Source of the DNA: Cryptomeria japonica | Taxonomy: Eukaryota; Streptophyta; Pinopsida; Cupressales; Cupressaceae | Reading direction: 5' to 3' | Length of the DNA stretch: 64,000 bases | Assembly (NCBI RefSeq): GCF_030272615.1 | Contig: NC_081413.1 | Location: 99,666,239 to 99,730,238 of the forward strand | Shown here: piece after piece, positions 35,711 through 46,690 of the stretch | Position numbering within the stretch: position 1 is the stretch's first letter | How the letters are laid out: each line of letters begins with the position of its first letter | Program-made: the position numbers and the translations under genes | The notes under the pieces: generated by a model | Told to the model about the DNA's origin: nothing | The model's input: the letters and a program-made list of their open reading frames with translations, nothing else | Databases searched by the model: none

Positions 35711-36466
35711 TCAATCAAAAAGACCAACAAAAACTAATGAAGAAATCAGCTTCTCCCATGGAACTGCCTTCATTAACATATCGACAGGATTCTCACTTGT
35801 GTGAATCTTCTCAAGCCGTAACTGACCCTCCTCCAAAACAGTCCAGATGAAGTGGTACCCGAGCTGAATGTGCTTTGTCCTTGAATGAAAAGCAGAGTTC
35901 TTCGCAAGATGAATGACACTTTGGCTATCAGTATACAATGGGCGATCCTCCTGTGTCTGACCCAATTCCTCTAGAAAACATTGTAACCAAATCATCTCCT
36001 TGCTGGCTTCTGTAGCAACAACATACTCAGCTTCAGTAGTTGAAAGTGCAACAACCTTTTGCAGCCTAGAAATCCAACTGACTGCAGTTCCCCCTATAGT
36101 AAAAACATACCCTGTAATACTCCTCCGTGAATCAATATCACCTGCCAGATTAGAGTCAACAAATCCACTCAGAGCAGCATTAGATCCTTTGAAACATAAT
36201 GCCTTCATAGTAGTTCCTTTCAAATACCGAAGAATCCATTTTACAGCATTCCAATGTTCCATACCCGGATTACTCATAAACCTGCTCACAACTCCCACTG
36301 CATGTGCAATATCTGGCCTTGTGCATACCATTGCATACATCAGACTGCCAACAACTGATGAATACGAGATGTTAGACATTTTATTTACCTCTTTCTGTGT
36401 CTTTGGGCACATCTCCTTAGTCAATTTGAAATGACTAGCCAAAGGTGTACTAACTGCATTTTGCAT
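35711..36466 (-). pseudogene. C2 RNase H and C-terminus
   Basis: Open for 251 codons. Motifs: VGSLMYAMVCTRPDIAHAV at the end of RT, then SGFVDSNLAGDIDSRRSITG, WISRLQKVVALSTTEAEYV, LYTDSQSVIHLAKN and HSRTKHIQLGYHFI, all copia RNase H landmarks with the D-E-D acidic set present. It ends in TGA just before the purine tract. A one-step frame change at about 36460 separates it from the RT. The AGDIDS context has NLAGD where YVDADWAGD-like sequence is usual. Confidence 0.93.
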
Positions 36467-37082
36467 CCTGCATGTTAAATCTTTTCAACACCTTCCTCAT
36501 ATACTCACTTTGGGACAAATTCAAGGTTCTATTTTTCCTATCCCGTGTAATCCTCATACCGAGAATTTGCTTAGCTGCACCCAAATCCTTCATAGCAAAT
36601 GACCTGGCTAATTTCTGTTTAAGATCATTTATATGTTGCATGTTAGACCCAAGAACAAGCATGTCATCAACATAAAGCAACAGGATAATATAATTGCCAT
36701 TATCCAATCTCTTAAAATATACACAATGATCAGAATGACATCTATGATAACCGTGTTCAGCCATGAAACTATCAAATTTTAAATACCATTGTCGGGGTGC
36801 TTGCTTTAGGCCATACAAGCTTTTCTTCAACCTGCACACCAAGTTCTCCTTACCTTTGACCTCATATCCCTGTGGTTGCAACATGTAAATTTCCTCCTCC
36901 AAATCTCCATGGAGAAAAGCTGTTTTGACATCTAATTGTTCAAGATGTAAATCATCTGCAGCCACAAGACTAAGTATAGTTTTAATTGAAGTCATTTTTA
37001 CAACTGGAGAAAATATTTCATCATAATCTATATCCTTTTTCTGTGCAAAACCTTTTACCACAAGTCTGGCCTTATATCTTTT
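36450..37082 (-). pseudogene. C2 reverse transcriptase
   Basis: KRYKARLVVKGFAQKKDIDY opens the RT just after a TAG at 37083, which interrupts the frame from the integrase. Conserved blocks [40 protein letters not shown] and the catalytic YVDDMLVLGSN are intact. FAMKDLGAAKQILGM and LSQSEYMRKVLKRFNM follow. Apart from the upstream stop and the downstream frameshift, the RT itself looks catalytically complete. Confidence 0.94.
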
Positions 37083-38455
37083 CTAACCTCCTTCCTCCTC
37101 CTTCAGCCTATAAACCCATTTGTTAGGCAAAACTCTTTTTTCTGCAGGTAAAGGGACTAAGTCCCAAGTCTTATTTTTCATTAAGGAGTCCATCTCCTCT
37201 TTCATGCCTAGCTCCCACTGTTGTTTGGCATCCACCTGCATTGCTTCTTCATATTCTTCTGGTTCACTAGAATTAGTTAATAAAATAGAATACAAAGAAG
37301 GAGAAAATCTTTCAGGGGGTCTACTTGACCTTGTAGAACGTCTAACACTTGCAGGAGTTTGTGGGACAATCTGTTGTTGCTGAGCATCAGGTACTTGTGA
37401 CATTTCATTTTCAGGAATCTCATCCAACACATATTCTTGTTTGTCTTGTTCATGCTTCCTTTCTTGCATCTGTTCTTTATACATAACCTTCTCATTGAAT
37501 ATAACATCTCTACTTCTAATTATTTTCTTATTTTCAAAATCCCATAACCGATAGCCATATTCATCTATCCCATATCCAATGAAGGTACATTTATGAGATT
37601 TAGCATCAAGCTTGGTTCTGTTTTCTTTATCAACATGGACAAAAGCTTCACAACCAAAGGTTTTCAGAAAAGAATAATTTACCTTTTTACCAATCCATGC
37701 CTCCTCTGGAATACCACCATCCAAAGTAGTTGAAGGTCCTCTATTTATCAAATAGACAATAGTATGTACAACATCTGCCCAAAAATTTAAGGGCAATCCA
37801 ACATGCAATCTCATGCTCCTCGCGTGTTCTATGATAGTCCTATTCATTCTCTCTGACACACCATTTTCCTGTGGAGTTCCTGGAACTATCTTCTGCTTTC
37901 GAATCCCATTTAAGGAGCAGTAATCTTCAAATGCTTTGTTGCAATACTCACCTCCATTATCCGATTTGAGACTCTTCAACTTTTTTCCTGTCTCATTCTC
38001 AACCAAGCTTTCCATTTCTGAAAAGTCTCAAAAACATTTGATTTTTGTTTTAGGAAATATACCCATGTTTTTCTGGTTGAGTCATCAATAAAAATAACAT
38101 AATAACAAGAGCCACCAAGAGATGATACCTGAGCCGGTCCCCATACATCTGAATGCACAAGCTCTAACTTCTCACTCTTCTTCTCTTTCCCAACCTTGAG
38201 AAATCTAACTCTTTTCTGTTTACCATAAACACAGTTTTCACAGAACTCTAAATCAATCTTCTTTAGTCCTGGCAATAGATTTTTGGAGTGAAGGATTTTC
38301 ATCCCTTTCTCACTCATGTGCCCAAGCCTATGGTGCCACATTATCGAATCTGTTCTTGCAACATCTATTGTTGCTTTCCCTGCAGTAACTTTATTTGTAG
38401 CAGCTAGGGTAGAGTAAGTGTTACCAGTACACAGATATAATGTGCCTACCTTCAC
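37083..38455 (-). pseudogene. C2 integrase
   Basis: The zinc-binding HHRLGHMSEKGMKILHS ... CENCVYGKQ is present in the first part (37976-38455). The first catalytic Asp is in LELVHSDVWGPA. After a frameshift near 38000 come the second Asp in SLKSDNGGEYCNKAFEDYC and the catalytic Glu region PGTPQENGVSERMNRTI. TFGCEAFVHVDKENRTKLD and the CTFIGYG block follow, then the linker to RT with a Q-rich stretch. The full H-H-C-C and D-D-E sets are readable across the shift. Confidence 0.93.
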
Positions 38456-38914
38456 ACCTTTAGCTACTACTAATGATCCTTTTGTGACCTTCCAGATACT
38501 TTCTGAGAAGGTAACTATGCAACCTTCACTACTTAGTTGCCCTGTAGAAATTAAATTTCTTCTTAAATTAGGAATATGTTTTACCTCCTATAGAAATCAA
38601 TCATTTCCATTCTGCAACTTGATCTTTATCTTTCCTTTTCCAACAATTTGACAGGGCTCATCATCACCCAAATATACCTGTCCAAAATCACCTTGAACAT
38701 AATCTAGAAAATATTTTCTATGGGGTGTAGCATGAAATGAAGCCCCAGAATCTATTACCCAGGAATCATTAACATTATCCAAACATAAGATTAAAGCATC
38801 TTGTAAAGTATTACTTGCAATATTAGCTTCCTTACTGTCATTTTCATTTTTGTCTCCTTTGTTTTTCCGAGACCAACAGTCTTTCTTTAGATGACCAGGC
38901 TTTCCACAGTACCA
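38456..38914 (-). pseudogene. C2 zinc knuckle and aspartic protease
   Basis: WYCGKPGHLKKDCW, encoded immediately after a TGA at 38915, is the CCHC nucleocapsid knuckle. SWVIDSGASFHATPHRKYF carries the D-S-G protease active site, followed by QVYLGDDEPCQIVGKGKIKI. Two stops near 38590 interrupt the link to VKHIPNLRRNLISTGQLSSE. Confidence 0.92.
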
Positions 38915-39640
38915 TCAATCTTTCTTTCCTCTAGATTGAGAGCGTCCTTTCTTTGACTTCCCTTGTGACTTCTCATTCCCAGGGCCTTTTCCTCTTTCCT
39001 TTGATCTTCCTATGTTCTCCACATTCAAACCACTACTTGATGATGTTGGAGTCTCACCTGTGCTTTTCCTTCGCATTTCCTCGCTTAGGATAGCACCAAC
39101 AATATCATCAAATATCAAAGTATTTTTACCAGAGACAGAGTTACTTACAGCCATAACCAAGCTATTCCAGCTTTCTGGCAAAGAACATAAAATCAAGAGA
39201 GCCCTAACCTCTTCTGCAAAAGTAATTTTTACTGAAGACAATTGACTGGTAATTGTATTAAATTCATTTAAGTGCTCCACTACAGATCCTCCCTCACTCA
39301 TTTTCAAATTAAACAAATGCTTCATAAGAAATACCTTATTCGAAGTCGAGGGTTTCTCATACAACTTAGCCAATGTCGCCATCAAATCTATAGTTGTTTT
39401 TACTTCTGTTATATTGAAAGTTACAGACGGTGCAAGACACAATCGAATGGATCCCAGTGCCTTTCTATCTAAAATGTCCCACTCTTCATCTGACATTGTG
39501 GTCGCTTTCTTTGCCTTTCCTTCCAATGGCTGCCACAAATCCTTTTGATACAGGTAATCCTCCATTTGCATTTTCCATAACTGATAATTCTGGTTGTTAA
39601 ACTTTTCGACCTTGAATTTGGAATCCTCCATTGCTCCCAC
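38915..39640 (-). pseudogene. C2 gag
   Basis: The 241-codon frame from ATG 39640 begins MGAMEDSKFKVEKFNNQNYQ, then LWKMQMEDYLYQKDLW, the copia gag start. It continues with MATLAKLYEKPSTSNKVFLM, FNLKMSEGGSVVEHLNEFN and LLILCSLPESWNSLV. The basic C-terminus (GKSKKGRSQSRGKKD) runs into a TGA one codon before the knuckle WYCGK. The start is about 50 nt inside the PBS, the usual spacing. Confidence 0.95.
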
Positions 39641-39691
39641 TCAAATCTGAAAGTCCTGCCAATTTACAAAAAACCTCGCTCTGATACCAAT

Positions 39692-40179
39692 TGTTAGGGT
39701 TTCAAGTAGATCCGAAGCAAATATGAACTAACAATTATATGCAGATCTAAATACAAAAGATAAAGGAATAAAACAGGACACAGATAACCCAAAGATTTAA
39801 CGTGGTTCACCTAGAATGGGTTACGTCCACCATATACATCCGTCGAATCTTTCTTATTATCCAGCAAAAACAGAACATCAACCTTACAATGCCTTAAGCA
39901 TCCCAACCGCTTATAACATGCGTTTTTAGGGCAACAAACAAAGTCGGCCTTTTTAGGGTTTTATTACAATGTCGGTTTTCATCAACAAAAACGTCCAAAA
40001 AAATTTCTCGGCGGCTGCCGCCCTTGAACCCCCGCAGCGGGCTACCGCCCGCATTCCCGAGGCCTGACTCGGCCCCGGACCCCGGCGAGGATACGTGCTG
40101 AGTGTATAGTACTTTGCTGATCAGTTGCCACATATCAACAATTTCCCACTTGGAGACTGATTAGGCTCCACACCAAACA
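39692..40179 (-). repeat. 5' LTR of C2
   Basis: 488 bp, TGTTAGGG...ACCAAACA, with the PBS at 39676-39691 and the duplication CACCA immediately right of it. It retains more CG dinucleotides than the left LTR. The minus-strand frame 39894-40133 is a by-product. Confidence 0.93.
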
Positions 40180-40184
40180 CACCA

Positions 40185-40766
40185 TCCTTACTCGACATAA
40201 GGACAGGAGTTGCGTACTTGCAATCTTGAAATATCCCCTTACTTTTTTTCTTTTAATTTTTCCAGTTTTCAAACATCACAAACACCTGTTAAGGTTAGGA
40301 AATATAAACTCAATACTGCTGAAAGAGAACCCTTCCTTTTTTTGATCACCAAGAGCCCAATGTCTGAAGGTGAGAACATACGGTGGGGATTGTTAGCTCC
40401 AATAATCAACTGAAATTTACAATGCTGGGTGGCAAGCTAGCCCCTTCCGCTTGTCCAGTAGGCAAGAACAACTAATAGAGAATCACTCAATCACTTTTTA
40501 GCGGAGAACTGAAATACAATGAGATAAGATAGGCAGCAAAGCTAGCCTCTTCCACTTATTCAATGGGTCTTGTAGTTGTGATACAATTCAAAATAAGATA
40601 GCTATTTGTACTCCTAATAAACTTTACATTACATAGCATGAATTTTCAGATTAAAGATATCATTGTGCATTGCTGCAAAATGATTGTTTAATGCACTCCA
40701 CAAGCTATAAAGACCAACTATCCCCAAAAACAACCTCACACTCCAAATTTCAAAATTTGATATACT
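40185..40766. other. Intergenic DNA, no gene recognised
   Basis: No coding match. An imperfect duplication (GCAAGCTAGCCCCTTCCGCTT and GCAAAGCTAGCCTCTTCCACTT-like, written here in part) occurs near 40430 and 40535. It may belong to the interrupted gypsy LTR that resumes at 44.2 kb. Confidence 0.4.
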
Positions 40767-41001
40767 TTTCCAGCCATAGTTTTAAAACTCGTGGACTCGC
40801 CACGGACTCGCGAGTCCATGGGAGCCACGAGTCGACTCGCCAGGACTCGCGAGTCCTGGCGAGTCCATCTGAAAGACTCACGAGTCTTTTGCATGGACTC
40901 GCGAGTCTTTTAGATGGACTTGCGCGACCTAGAAAAAATGTCATGCAAGCTTTAAAATTGAGTTTAACATGTGAAAAAATTTGGTCTCTCCGTCAGGATT
41001 C

Positions 41002-41062
41002 ATATATGGAATATAACATTTAAGTATAAGTGATCTTATACTTTAAGTTATATTCCATATAT
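41002..41062. repeat. Inverted repeat (hairpin) in the hAT-type element
   Basis: ATATATGGAATATAAC then a T-rich stretch and AAGTATAAG is mirrored by CTTATACTTTAA then GTTATATTCCATATAT around a 4-nt loop TGAT. The arms are about 28 bp with one or two mismatches. Confidence 0.85.
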
Positions 41063-41360
41063 ACTGTCAGGATGTTTGAGAGTGGTTTCGGACCTCCAGG
41101 AGTTATAATGCAAAATCTAGTTTTTGGAGGATTCTTCAATTTTCCAGACTTAGTCAGATTTCAGGATCAGGAAGACATTCCAGACTTAGCCAAATTTCAG
41201 GGCATTTGAAGATCAGGATGACATTCCAGACTTTAAGTTATATTCCATATATACTGTCAGGATGTTTGAGAGTGGTTTCGGACCTCCAGGAGTTATAATG
41301 CAAAATCTAGTTTTTGGAGGATTCTTCAGTTTTCCAGACTTAGTCAAATTTCAGGATCCT
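41041..41360. repeat. 190-bp tandem duplication in the hAT-type element
   Basis: CTTTAAGTTATATTCCATAT starts at both 41041 and 41231. The following roughly 125 bp (through CCAGACTTAGTCA) are nearly identical, differing at only a few positions. The first copy carries an extra CAGGAAGACATTCCAGAC-type stretch before the second starts. Confidence 0.9.
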
Positions 41361-41789
41361 TCGGCGATGCCCCTTGACCCAAACTTGGGGGTGTTGCCCC
41401 CAAACCCCTGTCGAAAAATATAAGGGGAAATTGCACCGATGGAAGTAGGGAAAATTTAACCTCCGAGTTTGATTAGGCTCCATATAAAAGCATAATTAGC
41501 ATTGAAGAAATCTTGGTATTATACATTTTAGAGTTGAAAGTTTGAAACTATGAGTATGTGACATGTGTAATGTTTCAATTATGGCTCTTATGTTATCTAA
41601 ATGCATTAATTTCTTTATGTTTTTTTGTAAAACTACGGTTTTTTTTTTTGCCGAGTACTTGCCGAGTCTTTCACGAGTCTTTCACGAGTCCGAGTCCGAG
41701 TCCAAATTTTTGGTTTGCCGAGTCCGTGGCGAGTCCGAGTTTTTCAACTATGTTTCCAGCAAATTGCATAATACAAACTAGCAACTTCA

Positions 41790-42370
41790 TGTTGATTTTA
41801 TGATCAGACTGATAACAAAGAACATAAAACAATAAATGCAATACACATACCACAGTAGTACCCTGGGAAAACCTCCTTCTTGGAGGTGAAAAACCCAACA
41901 ACAATTATCTCAGTTTATATTAGATCAAACACAGTAGCACAATTACAACTTTCCCATGCTAGGGCAGACTTATCTGAAATGCTATGACCTTGACAATCCT
42001 TCAAATGCAGATTGCTGTCACTGTAACTTCATTCGGCAGCACTGAGGATGTTCACTTAGCTTGGAATACAAGTTCGCCAGCCTTTAGACAGATTCAGGAA
42101 CCCTAGGTGATTTGCTGATTGTAGAGATAGGTAATTTGCTGATTGTATTGATTGTAGAATGATCACAAATCATCTTGTGTATATATGAATTAATGCCTCC
42201 AATAGATCATAGTCGGCCTTGTAGTTTTGGGGCCAAGAATAGGATCAGACCTTTAATTACAAGTTACATATAGGTCGGCCCTAATTACAAGTTACACAAG
42301 TTACATGTTGCCGCCCATGATTACATAAATAACTTGAACTAGAATCCGATTCTAGCTACATATTTCAAGA
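41790..42370 (-). repeat. 3' LTR of small element no. 2
   Basis: About 578-581 bp, nearly identical to 43639-44219 with scattered substitutions (for example GTCGGCC here, GTCGACC there). Confidence 0.87.
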
Positions 42371-42419
42371 CTCCCTCTTAGCTAGAGAGGATTTTATGAA
42401 TAATCAAGTCACATAGAGG

Positions 42420-42750
42420 CTACCACCATGGCTATTCCCATGGATGAAACACATGATACGTTCACCATAGCTACTCCCAGAGGGTGAACGAACCCATCAT
42501 GGAATTTCTTTCATGATACCCACCATACCTACTCGCAGAGGGTGGGACCACCATGCCTACTCGTAGAGGGTGGAATTTCTTCAATGATACCCACCATACC
42601 TACTCGCAGAGGGTGAGTCCACTATGCCTACTCGCAGAGGGTGGAACGAGGGCTTTAACCTCAGACTTCTCCCAGAGAAGAATGCAACACCACCATGCCT
42701 ACTCGCAGAGGGTGGCTCCACCATACCTACTTGCAGAGGGTGGAATGAGG
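42420..42750. repeat. Internal minisatellite of small element no. 2
   Basis: Roughly nine units of the form CCACCATGCCTACTCGCAGAG plus GGTGG, some interspersed with AACTTCTCCCAGAGAAGAATGC. The same unit types are inside small element no. 1. Confidence 0.88.
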
Positions 42751-43638
42751 GTTTTCACCTCAAACTTCTCCTATAGAAGAATGCATTAACCAAAGAATGC
42801 GGTTTCCTCTGAAGCTGAAAGAAACAGGCTCCCTCTGAGCCTAACAAGCTCCCTCTAAAGCTGAAACGTCACGCTCCTTCTGAATGTTATAGCCTTTTTT
42901 TCTTTTCGAGAAAACATCTTCAGCCACCAACTTAGTCTCATGGAAGCAAGCTGCATCTCCATTCTTCAGCCTGCGTGGCTTTCCCACAGGATGTATCAAG
43001 CTCATCCACCATAGAATGCAATCTCCGTCCTAAAAGCATTCAAAGAGAAATATTAATGCTGGAACCATACATGGTTTGCTATAGCATGAATTAATAACTA
43101 TATGAAGAAATTCATGAACATTATTCAACCATGGAAAATACTTATCTCTTTATAGGTTGGTCCACCAACGTTCTTTCCTACTCTCGCTCAGTATTGGAAT
43201 TTCCAACCATACAGAAGCATCTAGTGATGATGGCTGTGTGGCCTTCGGCCCTCGCCATCACACATCGCCTTAAGGCCATCAACCCTAGAGGAAGGACTCT
43301 CAAGGAACTTTGTGAGGCTCGCCATATTTCGCTCCATATCAACTTTTGGCAAGTCGGGCATATGTGCAACCACCTTGAAGCCAACATCTTTAGCCAAGCA
43401 AAAGGCAATCAGTTACTGCAGCTACAATGTGACCTTTGAAGGTGTCACGGGCAACATCCTCATAAGTGCTCTAAGACGGACTCTCCTTTCACCATCTTGA
43501 TGTGAAGTTGCATGCTCCATCCAACCTATCTTTAACCCTGAGACTGTGCATCATCTTCAAGAAAAGATAAGAGCAGAAAGAAGATAAATAATTACAGTCA
43601 ATTTGATTACACCTAATTCGAACCAAGCGTTTATACCA

Positions 43639-44219
43639 TGTTGATTTTATGATCAGACTGATAATAAAGAACATAAAACAATAAACACAATACACATAAC
43701 ATAGTATTACCCTGGGAAAACCTCCCCTTGGAGGTGAAAAACCCAACTACAATTTTCTCAGTTTATATTAGATAAAACACAGTAGCACAATTACAACATT
43801 CCCATGCTAGGGCAGACTTATCTAAAATGCTATGACCTTGACAATCCTTCAAATGCAGATTGCTGTCACTGTAACTTCATTCGGCAGCACTAAAGGATGT
43901 TCGCTCAGCTTGGAATACAAGTTCGCTAGCCTTTAGACAGATTCAGGAACCCTAGGTGATTTGCTGATTGTAGAGATAGGTAATTCGCTGATTGTATTGA
44001 TTGTAGAATGATCACAAATCATCTTGTATATATATGAATTAATGCCTCCAATAGATCATAGTCGACCTTGTAGTTTTGGCACCAAGAATAGGATCAGACC
44101 TTTAATTACAAGTTACATATAGGTCGGCCCTAATTACAAGTTACATAATTTACTTGCTGCCGCCCATGATTACATAAATAACTTAAACTAGAGTCCAATT
44201 CTAGCTACATATTTCAAAA
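43639..44219 (-). repeat. 5' LTR of small element no. 2
   Basis: Right direct repeat, TGTTGATTTTATG...ACATATTTCA. It directly adjoins the degraded PBS at 43627-43638. Confidence 0.87.
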
Positions 44220-44224
44220 CTTCA

Positions 44225-45690
44225 AACCACACTAAAATGCACACAACTCCTCCAAAACTTAACGAAAAGACTCAAAACTGATTGCAAATGATTTCTAGGA
44301 AGAAAAGGACCAGACTAAGACTGACAAACAACAACAAACTCACTCAAAAAATTTATGCACGTATTTCTAGTCAACTCCAGCATGGTACGACCTGGGCATG
44401 AGGGCGATTTGCATTATAAAATTCATATCTCCAAATTAAACTCTGAAAACAGGCATATAGAATCTCCTAAGGCCTAGGAAAATAAAGGGAGAGTACCTAG
44501 AAGCCACAAAGATTCACCCATGGACTTATGATAAGAAAACGACTTCAGCTCTACAACCGACCAGCAACTTGAAAACTCACAAAACACCCAAAACACATTA
44601 GAAAACATCAAATGTTACTACATCAATGAACTCCATCTGTTCTTCAGTGTAAATAACTATTCTTCAGTGTAAAGAACAATCTCACAATCTCAACTAGCTG
44701 CTATCTTTCAAACAAGAAGCCAAGAACCAGCTACGAGGTATGCATTCCTTGAAGAAATCACTTTGAATTTCGGCAGCACTTCGTTGCAAATAAAAGTGGA
44801 CGAGAAAATGAGAGCCCAAGGCCCTTATTTATTGCCTCACATCATGCCAAATTCAATTTCAACTCCAACTCAAATGGCGCCCGAATTCAAATGACTTTCC
44901 TTTCATCTCCTTGGCATTTGGCATCCAACTCCTTTCCACCCCTAGTCACCACTTTTGATAAACATTAGACTTTATAAAATATCATTGACCTTGCCATAAA
45001 ATTAAACTGCATTTTGGCGCCCCACTATGAAGGTAAAATATTTTGCCAAATAGACTTAGGATAAAAATATTATTTCTCCTCTCCAAGTCGTCCAAATCTA
45101 AATAAAATAAATATAAGCCTTAGCCATTAAAATATACCTTCTTCAATTACTGACAACTACCAATATTGAGCTGAGGCCAAAGTAATGAACTGCATTGCTA
45201 AAAATAGACATCTAAGTTGGAACATAGGAACTTACCAAAAATAATACTCCAAAAAATAGTACTTCCTATAAATAACATATAAAAATAGTAAGTGTTTCCA
45301 AAGTGATTTTTACCACATTTTGAGCAGCCATCGCAACTTACTAAAAATAGTAAGTCCCGAAAAAGTCTTCAGATTCATTTGCATGTTACACCATTGCGAA
45401 GCTCTCATAAAATGCAGAGAAATACGCTGCCCTTGCCTCCACTTACTAAAAATAGTAAGTTTTCCAGTCTCCACTGCTTGCAATGCATGTACCGTCATTA
45501 CGAAGCTTTTTGAAAATCCAGAAGGAATCTAGAACCAAAACTGACAAACTCCCACATGCAAGCCACCAAAAATTCTAAAACATCCTCCCAGAGGTAGGAA
45601 ACCCTAATTTTTGCTTCCGACTAGCCTATGGGTCTCTGGAATAGGCTAACGGTCAACTAAGTTGATTACTGCTGAGAAGGGGACATTACA
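44225..45690 (-). repeat. 3' LTR of the gypsy element (left part interrupted)
   Basis: The minus strand has the purine tract GGGGAGGGCAGAC, then TGTAATGTCCCCTTCTC starting at 45690, a clear 3' LTR start. The LTR must run left at least to the small element no. 2 insertion at about 44.22 kb. It may resume beyond it, left of 41.79 kb, and even across the hAT-type element. Its end was not identified. An approximate 105-bp repeat with ACTTACTAAAAATAGTAAGT lies at 45336 and 45441. Confidence 0.65.
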
Positions 45691-45875
45691 GTCTGCCCTC
45701 CCCAAGATTGCTTGTCCTCAAGCAACCGCAAGTTTGGATGCTACAAAATCTCCTCATTTTCCCAAGTAGCATTCTCCACAAGCAAAACCTTCCACTTTAC
45801 CAAGTACTCTTTGATTGCCCTTCTCCTCAAAGAACGTTCTCGGGAATCAATGATCTCCTCTGGAATCAACACCAA

Positions 45876-46690
45876 CTATCCTTCCTCATCCAGGGGAGGT
45901 AAATTTGAAGAGACCATAACATTGTGTCCAAGTGCCTTCTTGAGGCGAGACACATGGAAGACATTATGAACTTTGTTGCTCACTAGTAGCTCCAACTCAT
46001 AAGCCATTGCACCAAATTTCTTGATGACTTTGAATGGCCCATAGAAATGTGGCTTGAGTTTCTCCACTCCACTCTACTTGAGAGTAGACTGTCTGAAGGG
46101 CTGAAGTCTAAGGTAGACCATGTCTCTAACCTCAAATGAGCACTCTACACGCTACTGATTAGCACACAACTTCTGCTAATTCTGTGCAATCTGGAGGTTA
46201 TTCTTCAAAGCCCTCAAGATATCTTGACACTGCTGCACCATATCTTTTGCTTGAGGGGCTTTGCTATCACCAAACATCAAATCAGCAAAGCTAGGGCCCT
46301 TGTAACCATAGAGTTCCATGAAAGGGGACATCATGATGGACATGTGGTAGGATGAATTGTAGCAGTACTCCCCTAAATGTAGCCATCTCACCCATGTTTT
46401 CTGCTGCTCTGAGACAATTTTTTGAGATAGCCTTCCAACCACTTGTTCACAATCTTTGTTTGCCCTTTAGTCCGTGGGTTATAACTCGTGCTTGGAGTGA
46501 GCACTGTACCACACAATTTGAAAACCTCTTGCCAAAAAGTGCTTAAGAACCTGTTGTCCCTGTCACTGACAATGTTTTTTCGCAACCCCTGCTGTCTAAA
46601 CACCTCACAAAAGAACACATTAGCAATTTGAGTTGTAAATGAGCTAGTGATGGCATAAAAATGAGCAAACTTGGTCAATCTATCCACCAC
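45876..46690 (-). pseudogene. Gypsy integrase (C-terminal part) and tail, decayed
   Basis: VDRLTKFAHFYAITSSFT (46690 inward) begins the integrase core part. GLRKNIVSDRDNRFLSTFWQ has the second catalytic Asp, and TSYNPRTKGQTKIVNKWLE sits where the catalytic Glu block is expected (QTE is usual; here QTK). LGEYCYNSSYHMSIMMSPF and the C-terminal LKPHFYGPFKVIKKFGAMAY / NVFHVSRLKKALGHN follow, a chromodomain-type tail without a recognisable chromodomain. Two frame changes and the loss of the catalytic Glu make it inactive. Confidence 0.88.

Larger units (their letters stand above)
35125..40179 (-). mobile_element. Copia element C2, full length (5,055 bp)
   Basis: LTRs at 35125-35613 and 39692-40179 begin TGTTAGGGTTTCAAG and end CACACCAAACA. 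The target duplication CACCA is perfect (35120-35124 and 40180-40184). The minus-strand PBS TTGGTATCAGAGCGAGG follows the right LTR, and the purine tract AAGTGGGAGAT adjoins the left one. Interior order on the minus strand is gag, protease, integrase, RT, RNase H, the copia order. The polyprotein has four visible stops and two frameshifts, so it is defective, but every domain is present. Confidence 0.96.
40775..41752. mobile_element. Non-autonomous hAT-type DNA transposon, 978 bp
   Basis: The left end CATAGTTTTAAAACTCG and the inverted right end (CATAGTTGAAAAACTCG) match, and both continue GGACTCGCCACGGACTCG. The element is flanked by the perfect 8-bp repeat TTTCCAGC (40767-40774, 41753-41760), the target length of hAT elements. 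Subterminal regions are filled with ACTCGCGAGT or CGAGTC words on both strands, plausible transposase-binding sites. There is no transposase. The minus-strand frame 40750-40944 and the plus frames 41558-41803 are by-products. Confidence 0.92.
41790..44219 (-). mobile_element. Small non-autonomous LTR element (TRIM/LARD-like) no. 2
   Basis: Direct repeats beginning TGTTGATTTTATGATCAG start at 41790 and 43639 and end near ACATATTTCAA at about 42367 and 44216. CTTCA occurs immediately before the left repeat (41785-41789) and at 44220-44224, a likely target duplication if the LTR ends three bases later. The minus strand next to the right LTR reads TGGTATAAACGC, a degraded PBS. A purine tract AAGAGGGAGTC adjoins the left LTR. 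The 1.27-kb interior lacks gag and pol. Frames at 43131-43500 are in LTR-proximal interior DNA and match nothing I know. Confidence 0.85.

Noticed and set aside
36000-36434. Plus-strand 144-codon frame in C2
   Set aside because: It is the antisense shadow of the RNase H coding region on the minus strand.
40750-41904. Frames over the hAT-type element, such as LLHGLASLLDGLARP
   Set aside because: They arise from repeated CGAGTC words in the subterminal regions and are not gene-like.
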